A stretch of DNA of 47,418 nt from Phocaeicola plebeius (GTDB taxonomy: Bacteria; Bacteroidota; Bacteroidia; Bacteroidales; Bacteroidaceae): NCBI GenBank assembly GCA_022767125.1, contig JALEPZ010000109.1, forward strand, positions 1 through 47,418. The letters are read 5' to 3'. Below the pieces are notes generated by a model. It had not been told where the DNA came from. It searched no databases and saw only the letters and a list, made by a program, of their open reading frames with translations. Position 1 is the first letter of the stretch. Every line of letters starts with the position of its first letter. Shown here in pieces: positions 31,724-39,600 of this stretch. A program made the translations under genes and the position numbers.

Positions 31724-31754
31724 ATACCCAAAAAAAACAACCGATATCATCACC

Positions 31755-34712
31755 ATGTTAAGCAAGCTAACACTGAACCAGCTTTATTTCAAGGACACGC
31801 AGTTTGTCAGCCTGATGACCAAACGCATCTTCAATGTCCTGCTGGTGGCCAACCCTTATGATGCGTTCATGCTGGAGGACGACGGACGCATCGACGAAAA
31901 GATTTTCAACGAGTACATGAATCTCAGCCTCCGCTATCCGCCCCGTTTCACCCAGGTCTCCACGCCGGAGGCTACCTGGACGCAGCTGGAACAGACTTCC
32001 TACGACCTGGTCATCTGTATGCCGGGTACCGACAACAGCGACACGTTCGACATTGCCCACGATGTGAAGGTGAAATATCCGCACATTCCGCTGGTGGTGC
32101 TGACGCCCTTCTCCCACGGCATTAAGGAGCGTATGGAGCATGAAGACCTGAGCATTTTCGAGTACGTATTTTGTTGGCTGGGCAATACCGACCTGCTCGT
32201 GTCTATCATCAAGCTGATTGAGGACAAGATGAACCTGGAACACGACATCAAGGAAGTGGGGGTGCAGATGATCCTGCTCGTCGAGGACAGCATCCGTTTC
32301 TATTCGTCCGTCTTGCCGAACCTATATAAGTTTGTTCTCCGCCAGAGTCAGGAGTTCGCCACCGAGGCACTCAACGAGCACCAGCGTACCCTGCGTATGC
32401 GAGGCCGTCCCAAGATTGTCCTGGCCCGTTCGTTCGAAGAGGCTACCGACCTCTATACGAAGTATGCCCAGAACATCCTCGGCATCGTTTCCGATGCCCG
32501 CTTTCCTCACGGGGGGGCGGTCGACCCGATGGCCGGCGTGGCTTTCTTGCGCGAGGTGCGCAGCCATGATCCCTTTATACCTCTTATATTAGAATCGTCC
32601 GAAGAGGCCAACCGTCCCTATGCCGAGGAGGTGGGCGCAGTGTTCATCGACAAAAACTCGAAGAAGATGAACATCGACCTGCGGGAGGCGGTGGCGGAGA
32701 ATTTCGGTTTCGGCGATTTCATTTTCCGCGACCCCAAGACGCAGCAGATAGTGGCGCATGTGCATAACCTGAAGGAGCTGCAGAATGTCATCTATTCCAT
32801 CCCGGCCGACTCGTTGCTCTACCATATCTCGCGCAACCACGTGTCGCGTTGGCTGTATTCGCGGGCCATCTTCCCCGTGGCGGAATTCCTGAAGCAAGTG
32901 ACGTGGGACTCTCTGCAGGATCTGGATGCGCACCGCCGCATCATCTTCGAAGCCATCGTGAAGTACCGCAAGATGAAGAACCAGGGAGTGGTAGCCGTGT
33001 TCCAGCGCGACCGTTTCGACCGCTATTCCCATTTTGCCCGCATCGGTGACGGCTCTTTGGGAGGAAAGGGCCGTGGCCTGGCGTTCATCGACAACATGGT
33101 GAAACGCCATGTGGACTTTGAGGAGTTCGAGAACGCTTCTGTGGTCATTCCCAAGACCGTGGTTCTCTGTACGGACATTTTCGATGAGTTTATGGACACC
33201 AACCGGCTCTACCAGGTTGCGCTGAGCGATGCCGACGACGACACCATTCTCCGTGCCTTCCTCCGTGCCAAGCTCCCCGACCGGCTGGTTGAGGACTTCT
33301 TTGCCTTCTTCGATGCCGTGAAGTCGCCCATTGCCATCCGTTCGTCCAGTTTGCTGGAAGATTCCCATTACCAGCCGTTTGCAGGCATCTATGCCACCTA
33401 CATGATTCCTTACCTCGACGACAAGTACGAGATGCTCCGGATGTTGAGCGATGCCATCAAGGGGGTCTATGCATCGGTGTATTACAAAGACAGCAAGGCG
33501 TATATGCAGGCCACGAGCAATGTGATTGACCAGGAGAAGATGGCGGTCATCCTACAGGAAGTGGTCGGCACGCAGTACGGCGACCGCTACTATCCGTCCA
33601 TCTCGGGCGTGGCCCGCTCGCTCAACTATTATCCGATCAATGACGAACTGGCCGAAGAGGGGACGGTCAGCCTGGCCCTGGGCCTGGGTAAGTATATCGT
33701 GGATGGCGGACTGACCCTTCGTGTATGCCCCTATCATCCCGACAAGGTGTTGCAGACCAGTGAACTGGAGATGGCGCTCCGCGAGACCCAGACGCGTTTC
33801 TATGCCCTCGACCTGAAGAACATGGGACAGAACTTTTCGCTCGACGATGGTTTCAATCTCCTGAAGCTGCCGGTCAAAGAGGCGGACAAGGACGGGGCGC
33901 TATCGTTCATTGCGTCCACCTATGACCCGTATGATATGGTTATCCGCGACGGTATCTATCCCGGTGGGCGCAAGGTGATTACGTTTGCCAATATCCTCCA
34001 GCACGATGTCTTCCCGCTGGCCCGTATCCTGCAGTTGGTGCAGAAGTACGGGCAGGGAGAGATGCGCCGTCCGGTGGAAATCGAGTTTGCCGTCACTCTC
34101 GACGCGCAGACCAAGAGCGGCACGTTCTATGTGTTGCAGATTCGTCCGATGGTGGACATCAAGACTGATTTGGTAGAAGACCTGAATCAGTTTCCGGAAG
34201 ACCGGTTGTTGCTGAAGAGTGTCAATGCGTTGGGCCATGGGGTGATGGACGGCATATGCGACATCGTGTATGTGAAGACCGATGGCTACAGTGCTTCGAA
34301 CAATCCTGCCATTGCCGATGAAATCGAGCAGCTGAACCGTCAGTTCCTGGATGATGGCCGTCACTATGTGCTGGTAGGTCCGGGCCGGTGGGGGAGCAGT
34401 GACCCGTGGTTAGGCATTCCGGTGAAGTGGCCGCACATTTCCGCAGCCCGCATCATCGTGGAGGCCGGTCTGACCAATTATCGGGTCGATCCCAGCCAAG
34501 GCACGCACTTCTTCCAGAACCTCACTTCGTTCGGGGTAGGCTATTTCACCATCAATGCGTACATGAACGATGGTATCTATCGTCAGGAAATCCTCGATTC
34601 ACTGCCGGCCCAGAAAGAGACCCGCTTCCTGCGTTGGGTACATTTCGACCAACCCTTGGTCATCAAGATGGACGGCAAGAAAAAGCTCGGGGTGGTAGGA
34701 GTTGACAATTAA
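31755..34712 (+). CDS. Double receiver-like domain protein fused to a PPDK-type ATP/pyruvate-binding domain
   Basis: The 985-aa cytoplasmic protein has three recognisable parts. Residues about 22-165 look like a degenerate receiver (FNVLLVANPYD, YDLVICMPGTDN, IPLVVLTPF). Residues about 170-310 form a second receiver with the key residues present: Glu177/Asp178 (LLVEDS), phosphoacceptor Asp247 (IVSDARFP), Ser281/282 (LESSEE) and Lys300 (FIDKNS). Residues about 430-830 match the N-terminal ATP-grasp domain of pyruvate phosphate dikinase/PEP synthase: GSLGGKGRGLAFID, IRSSSLLEDS, QPFAGIYATYM, and VEIEFAVTL with FYVLQIRPM. The swivelling phospho-histidine domain and the PEP-binding barrel are not seen; instead there is a ~150-residue C-terminal region (LVGPGRWGSSDPWLGIPV, QGTHFFQNLTS). 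Regulation of a phosphotransfer reaction is inferred. It is divergent from gdhA. Confidence 0.85.
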   Translation: MLSKLTLNQLYFKDTQFVSLMTKRIFNVLLVANPYDAFMLEDDGRIDEKIFNEYMNLSLRYPPRFTQVSTPEATWTQLEQTSYDLVICMPGTDNSDTFDIAHDVKVKYPHIPLVVLTPFSHGIKERMEHEDLSIFEYVFCWLGNTDLLVSIIKLIEDKMNLEHDIKEVGVQMILLVEDSIRFYSSVLPNLYKFVLRQSQEFATEALNEHQRTLRMRGRPKIVLARSFEEATDLYTKYAQNILGIVSDARFPHGGAVDPMAGVAFLREVRSHDPFIPLILESSEEANRPYAEEVGAVFIDKNSKKMNIDLREAVAENFGFGDFIFRDPKTQQIVAHVHNLKELQNVIYSIPADSLLYHISRNHVSRWLYSRAIFPVAEFLKQVTWDSLQDLDAHRRIIFEAIVKYRKMKNQGVVAVFQRDRFDRYSHFARIGDGSLGGKGRGLAFIDNMVKRHVDFEEFENASVVIPKTVVLCTDIFDEFMDTNRLYQVALSDADDDTILRAFLRAKLPDRLVEDFFAFFDAVKSPIAIRSSSLLEDSHYQPFAGIYATYMIPYLDDKYEMLRMLSDAIKGVYASVYYKDSKAYMQATSNVIDQEKMAVILQEVVGTQYGDRYYPSISGVARSLNYYPINDELAEEGTVSLALGLGKYIVDGGLTLRVCPYHPDKVLQTSELEMALRETQTRFYALDLKNMGQNFSLDDGFNLLKLPVKEADKDGALSFIASTYDPYDMVIRDGIYPGGRKVITFANILQHDVFPLARILQLVQKYGQGEMRRPVEIEFAVTLDAQTKSGTFYVLQIRPMVDIKTDLVEDLNQFPEDRLLLKSVNALGHGVMDGICDIVYVKTDGYSASNNPAIADEIEQLNRQFLDDGRHYVLVGPGRWGSSDPWLGIPVKWPHISAARIIVEAGLTNYRVDPSQGTHFFQNLTSFGVGYFTINAYMNDGIYRQEILDSLPAQKETRFLRWVHFDQPLVIKMDGKKKLGVVGVDN

Positions 34713-34736
34713 AAATTGAAATGAAGAGTGTTTTTA

Positions 34737-34764
34737 AATGATGAATGAAGAATGATGAATGAAG
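34737..34764. repeat. Short tandem repeat, 14 bp x 2
   Basis: Two perfect copies of AATGATGAATGAAG (34737-34750, 34751-34764) are followed by degenerate copies to about 34785. AATGAAGAAT within it is complementary to ATTCTTCATT at 34845-34854, so a long imperfect hairpin between the two convergent genes is possible. Confidence 0.8.
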
Positions 34765-34798
34765 AATGTTGTTAAATGACGAATGTTTTCCTCCTCCT

Positions 34799-34827
34799 TG
34801 TCATTCCGAACGAATGTGAGGAATCTG
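34799..34827. repeat. Single arm of a GTCATnCtGA-type intergenic repeat
   Basis: TGTCATTCCGAACG and the following bases to GGAATCTG resemble the left arm of the inverted repeat at 36387-36414, matching at roughly 22 of 28 positions. The second arm is not seen here. Confidence 0.6.
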
Positions 34828-34872
34828 TCCCATAGCTTAGCGCGATTCTTCATTCTTCTTTCTTCATAAAAA

Positions 34873-35739
34873 TCATCCATTGTTCCGGTACTCCAACGGA
34901 CTCATGCCCACGTAGCGCTTGAAATACTTGCCGAAGAAAGACATGTTGGCAAAATTCAGCGAATCGGCAATCTCTTGGATAGACTGCGATGTCGACTTCA
35001 GTTGAGATTTGGCATCCATGATGACCATGGAAGAAATGATGTCCACACATGTCCGTCCCGTCATCTGCCGCACGATGGTGCAGAGGTGCGCATGAGTGAT
35101 TTTCAGCCGTTCGGCATACCATGCCACGTTGCGGGTCTCCTGATAATGCCGGATGACCAGCTGTACGAACAGCCGGCAGGTTTGTCCCGCTTTACTCAGT
35201 GTCACCTGTTCGTTCTTTTGCCGGTAAATCAGGGCGATTCCCTTGTGGATGTCGGCATAGACATTCGGGGCCAGTTCTTCCTTGGTCGTTGCAGAGCCCA
35301 TTTTGTACAGGTGGATGAGCAGTTGCAGGTAGTGTTCCATGAGGACGGCACTGCTTTCTGCCAAGTGGATGGAAGGCCGCCCCAACGTAAAGAATAAGGT
35401 GTCCAGATGGGGACGCGACTGTTCTTTCTTGCTGATAAAGTCGGCCGAAAACCCCAGAAAATACACTTTCACCTCCCCTTCTATCCGGTTGATCTGGAAG
35501 ATGGTGCCTGGCATCAAAGTCACGAGGTCGCCGCTACCCAGTTGCAGCACGTTGGTATTGATGGTTGCCTCTATGAAACCACTCATGACCAGTGCCGTGA
35601 TTTCACACCTCAGCCGTATGGGATAATTGGCATACTGATTCAGCAGTTTTGGGGTGATGTCTGTTCCTACCATCCAGTTTTCGGGCAGGTCAATTCGGGG
35701 AAGTCCTTTTTCGTTGTTCTGGTTAGTCATGTGTTTCAT
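34873..35739 (-). CDS. AraC-family transcriptional regulator
   Basis: The 288-aa protein has an N-terminal cupin-like sensing region (about 25-130, GSGDLVTLMPGTIFQINRIEGEVKVYFLGF) and a C-terminal AraC double helix-turn-helix (about 190-288). Its second HTH carries the family hallmark IQEIADSLNFANMSFFGKYFKRYVGMSPLEYR. The ligand is unknown. The ATG at 35739 lies only about 7 nt after the expected transcription start; the in-frame ATG at 35730 (MTNQNNEKG) is an equally good alternative. No divergent target gene is present: upstream lies a 0.9-kb stretch of repeats and remnants, so its original target may have been lost or it acts elsewhere. Confidence 0.92.
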   Translation of the reverse strand: MKHMTNQNNEKGLPRIDLPENWMVGTDITPKLLNQYANYPIRLRCEITALVMSGFIEATINTNVLQLGSGDLVTLMPGTIFQINRIEGEVKVYFLGFSADFISKKEQSRPHLDTLFFTLGRPSIHLAESSAVLMEHYLQLLIHLYKMGSATTKEELAPNVYADIHKGIALIYRQKNEQVTLSKAGQTCRLFVQLVIRHYQETRNVAWYAERLKITHAHLCTIVRQMTGRTCVDIISSMVIMDAKSQLKSTSQSIQEIADSLNFANMSFFGKYFKRYVGMSPLEYRNNG

Positions 35740-35752
35740 CCTCTATTTTATG

Positions 35753-35760
35753 CAAAGATA
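35753..35760 (-). promoter_or_regulatory. -7 promoter box of the AraC-family gene
   Basis: Read on minus, TATCTTTG matches TAnnTTTG, 13 bp before the ATG at 35739. No clear -33 TTTG is seen. Confidence 0.62.
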
Positions 35761-35954
35761 CGTCTTCTTGAAGAGGAGACCCATCCGCCTTCCGTAAAAT
35801 ATGTTAGGAACTGATTAATCAGCCAGTAAAAGTGAGAAATGGAATATAATTCGTCGAGGACAGTCGTTTTCAGAACTTACGGGTACCACCGATTTGATTT
35901 TGGGAAGAAAAACAGGCCGTTTGTTTGTTGTTATTAAATCTATTCAAACACATT

Positions 35955-36086
35955 GCGGTATCTTGGCAGAAAGGGAAAGACCTGGAGCAGGTGCTGAAGA
36001 AGAACTTCCCGGCGAAGCTTGAAATCTGGGTGGAACAGACGGGGGATTCGATGACTCCTTACATGATTACTTCTGACTTCAAGTAA
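35955..36086 (+). pseudogene. C-terminal remnant of an unknown protein gene
   Basis: A 43-codon plus-strand segment encodes AVSWQKGKDLEQVLKK, then NFPAKLEIWVEQTGDSMTPY, ending MITSDFK before TAA. It has the composition of a genuine protein C-terminus (amphipathic helix, then strands), unlike its surroundings. The in-frame bases upstream (about 35920-35954) give no start codon in a credible context and no continuing domain. I infer a gene truncated by deletion. The parent family is not recognised. Confidence 0.5.
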
Positions 36087-36179
36087 GTCGGGCGGTCTGC
36101 CCTTTTCCAGACTTCGGGGTCGCTCTCCATTAAAGTGGCTGAAGCACAGTCGGGCTACGGGGACGAAGCCTTTCCGTAT

Positions 36180-36245
36180 AACTCCTGACGTAGGTCGCGA
36201 GAAGTCCTGACGTAAGTCACGAGAACTCCTGACCAAGGTCGGGAG
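36180..36245. repeat. Tandem repeat, 22 bp x 3
   Basis: Three consecutive 22-bp units (36180-36201, 36202-36223, 36224-36245) share the pattern AActCCTGACgtAgGTCgcGAG, with three to five changes between units. Each unit contains the near-dyad CTGACgtAGGTC. Confidence 0.8.
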
Positions 36246-36328
36246 TAATATGGATGCCTGTCGGGGCGGAATCACGTCAGTCATCCAGAGAAGCTTCCGC
36301 GTGGAAGAACGTTCGTCAAGGACAGGGG

Positions 36329-36503
36329 AGCCTTTCCGAAAACCTTGGGTCTCCTATCCAATTGTCATCTTGGACCATTGTCCAACTGTCATGCTGAACG
36401 TAGTGAAGCATCTGGATACATCCACTTACGCTTTACAGATCCTTCGCTTTGCTCAGGATGACAGGGGAAAAAGGAAAGTGGAAAAACAATTTTCGGACAG
36501 GCT
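36329..36503. mobile_element. Small non-coding element with 14-bp terminal inverted repeats (MITE-like)
   Basis: The left end AGCCTTTCCGAAAA (36329-36342) and right end TTTTCGGACAGGCT (36490-36503) are inverted copies with one mismatch. The 175-bp body encodes nothing and includes an imperfect 28-bp inverted repeat. The left-end sequence plus 20 more bp recurs at 28256-28289. Size and architecture suggest a non-autonomous miniature element or a multi-hairpin intergenic repeat. Target-site duplications are not obvious. Confidence 0.5.
36387..36463. repeat. Imperfect 28-bp inverted repeat inside the small element
   Basis: The arms TGTCATGCTGAACG..CATCTG (36387-36414) and CAGATCC..GGATGACA (36436-36463) match at 22 of 28 positions around a 21-nt loop. 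A related single arm is at 34799-34827. Confidence 0.75.
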
Positions 36504-36514
36504 GGGGGGTGTAC

Positions 36515-36560
36515 AAAAAAGCTACGGACTCCTTTGCAGACAGTGCAAGAAATCCGTAGC
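36515..36560 (-). terminator. Rho-independent terminator of the GH2 gene
   Basis: On minus, GCTACGGA (36553-36560) pairs with TCCGTAGC (36521-36528), with an inner TTGCA/TGCAA stem, followed by six T (36515-36520). It lies 55 bp after the GH2 stop. A second G/C-rich potential hairpin occupies about 36570-36607. Confidence 0.82.
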
Positions 36561-36615
36561 ATTGTATGACCCCTGTCCGTCGCTACAGGCGGAAGCAGGG
36601 AGGGGAAGGGGTCGC

Positions 36616-39600
36616 TTACTTCACGTTATAGCCGCTGACCACTAACTTCGGCTGGTTACCTCGGGTATCCACGTCCTTCCAGCGGAGGCGGATTTCCTTC
36701 TTTTCGCCCGGCAGGAGCGAGAAGTAGTTGTCGCCGTAGATGACCGGCAGGATCTGCAGGCCGTCCTGGGCACCGGTCAGGTTCAGACGGATAAGCAGGG
36801 CAGGTGTCTGCGAGGCGTTCTCTACCACAGCGGTAGCGGTCCATTCGCCGTTGTCACCCTTGGTACTCTCGAACTGTACGCCGAGTGTCACCTTCGGCAG
36901 GTTCTTCAGTTCCTGGTAGTTGTTCTCCTCCAAGGTGCGGTGGTAGAAGTTGTCCGACACGAGGCGGTCGCCTTCCTTCAGGGTCAGCTTCAGGAAGTGA
37001 ACCTTCGAGAGGCCTTCCGGATATTCCATGCGGATGGGCTTCAGGGTCGTGTCTTCTTCGCTATCTACGGTCGCTTCCTTTTCCCAGGCCAGGCTGCCGT
37101 CCATGTTGAGCAGCTGTACTTTGGCTACCAGTCCCTTGCGGGTACCCGCACTGTAGTTCACCACTTCGATTTCTTCGTTCGCCGGGTTCCACTGGATGTG
37201 GAGCGGTTCGGAGGCCTTCTTGATGCCGAAGTAGCCGGCAGTAGGCTCGAAGTAGTAGTCGTAGGTCTGCCATACCATCGAAGGCCAGCACGGGTGGCTC
37301 ATCCACATGAGCAGGCCCATGCGGTTCTTGCTGCGGCTTTCGAACATGCTGCGGTGGCCGTCGTAGTTCACCCACTGTGCCAGTTCGGTAAATTCCTTCG
37401 CGTTCTGCGGCTGTCCGTAGCCCAGGGCGATGATTTCGTTGAACGAAGTCGCTCCCTGTGCCCCCTGCAATGTATAGTCGTGCACACCCCATTCGTTGTC
37501 CTGCGGCCACATGCCTTCGGGCGAGAAAGTGCGCTGGAAGCTTTCGTAGGTCATCACGTTGGGCATACCGCGTTCGCTGTGGAACTTGTCGTTGCCGGCT
37601 TCCATGGTGAAGTAGGTCTTGGCCGGCAGCATCCGGTAAGGGCCGTGTCCGCTCACTACGTCGTCGGCCGAGCTGGGAATGTAGTGCAGGTCGCCGTGTT
37701 CTTCCTTCACGATGCGGCGCAAGGCCTTGTCGATGGTTTCGGGCGGGAAGCCTTCGTTACGTCCGCAATAGAGGCCGATGGAGGCATGGTTGCGGATGCG
37801 CTTCACGTAGTCTTCAGCATTGTCGATGAACATGTCAGGGTAGTAGGGGTCGGGTCCGTCTGCCGGGTTGGCGAGCCAGAAGTCCTGCCATACCATCACG
37901 CCGTGGCGGTCGCAGGCTTCGTAGAGTTCTTCGTCGCCAATCATGCCCACCCAGTTGCGCATCATGGTGAAGTTCATGTCGGCATGGTAAGCCACGGCTG
38001 TTTCGTATTCACGGCCGCGGTAGTTGAGGTTCGATTCGCTGAAGCCCCAGTTACCGCCCCGTCCGATGAAACGGCGGCCGTTGATGTAGAGATTCAGGAT
38101 ATGGTTTTCTTCGTTGAAGGTCATCTGGCGGATACCGGCCTTGAAGTCGCGGGTGTCAGATACCTGTCCGTCGATGACGAAGGTGAAGTTGGCATCGTAC
38201 AGGTTGGGGGTACCGTAGCCAACGGGCCACCACAGCTTGGGATTCTTCACGTTCAGCTGGGCAAAGTCCTTGGCATCGAAGGCGACGGCCTTTTCCTCAC
38301 CGGCCTTCAGGCTGACGGGCTGTTCGAAGGTGATGTCGCCAATCTTTCCTTGCAGGGTTCCCTTTACGTCGGCATCGTCGTGGTTCTTCACGATGACTTC
38401 GGCACGCAGAGCGGCAGAGGTGGTGTCGGGCAAGGGCAGACGGCTCTGGATGAGCGGGTCGGCCACGGTCACCTTGCCGGAAGTGGTCAGGCGTACATCG
38501 TTCCAGATACCGATGTTACGTCCGCGGATGGTCGAAATCCAGTCCCAGCCGATGGTGGCGTGGAAGGTGGGGTTGTCTGCTCCGAGGATACCGCCGTTGA
38601 AATCGGTGCTCTGCTTGTTCTTTTCCTTGATGGCACCGATGTGGCTGTTGCGCACGATTTCCACAGCTACCACGTTCTTGCCGGCGGTGGCAAGGTCGGT
38701 CACGTCAAAGATGCCGCGTTTGAAGGCGCCCTCGATGCGTCCTACCTGCTGCCCGTTGAAGAAGACATTGGCCTTCCAGTTGATACCGTCGAAGTTCAGG
38801 AACACGCGGTCCTGACGGAAGTTCTCTGGCAGGTCAAACTCATTGCGGTACCAGAAGTTGCTCCAGAAGAAGGACTCGGAGATGTTCACCTGGTTGTTCG
38901 CGAAGTTGGGATGTGGAACGGCGCCGATATTGATGTAGCTGCTCAGCACGGTGCCGGGTACGGTGGCGGGAATCCAGCCTGCTGCCGTGAAGCCGGGCTG
39001 TGAGATGGCCGCACCGTCGGCTGCCACTTCGGAGGCACGCTGCAGGGTCCAGTTGCCACCCGAGAGACGGATTTCGCGTTCGCTCTTGCCGGCAGGCTGT
39101 GCTACGGACTGAGCCACCAGTCCACCCTTTCCCATCACTTCCAGTTCGTTGAGGACATACTGTGCGCCGGCGGCAGCGGTCATCAGCACGCGCACATAGC
39201 GGCCTTTGCCTTTCACGGCCACTTCGTCTGTCAGGCCCTCTCCGCCGGGCAGCTGGGCCAGGTCTTTCCATTGCCGGGCGTCGTCCGACACCTGAATCTT
39301 GCCTTGGGTGGCCTTCTCGCCCCAGTGGAGCGTTACCTTGTCAAAGGTAGAGCGGCTGCCCAGGTCCACGTAAATCCATTCCTCCTGGTTGCCGGCGCTC
39401 ATCCATGCGCTGGTGAAGTACTGTGAGGGTTTCATCTCTACTTCCTCCTGTCCGAGGAAGAAATTCAGGTCGTTGATGCGCCAGTAGGCAGCGCCGGGCA
39501 GGGTGAGCTGCAGTTTGTAGCAGGCATAATCTGCCGTATTGCTGAGGGCGATGGTCTCTTCCAGGATGCGTTGGGGCAGATTGCCCTCTTCGTTCTGCTT

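Larger units (their letters stand above)
35761..36615. other. Gene-free, repeat-rich intergenic region
   Basis: No intact gene is supported in these ~855 bp. The stretch holds, in order, a short protein-coding remnant (35955-36086), a 22-bp tandem repeat (36180-36245), a small element with terminal inverted repeats (36329-36503) containing another inverted repeat, and the terminator of the GH2 gene (36515-36560). A minus-strand frame across 35940-36284 is rich in Arg/Pro, has no family features and overlaps the remnant; I regard it as spurious. The region has the look of a site of past insertions and deletions. Confidence 0.7.

Noticed and set aside
35940..36284. 114-codon minus-strand frame in the repeat-rich region
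   Set aside because: Arg/Pro-rich composition, spans the tandem repeats and overlaps the opposite-strand remnant; no family features.
36940..39003. Long plus-strand open frame opposite the GH2 gene
   Set aside because: Antisense shadow of the GH2 coding sequence caused by codon bias; no signal peptide or domain.
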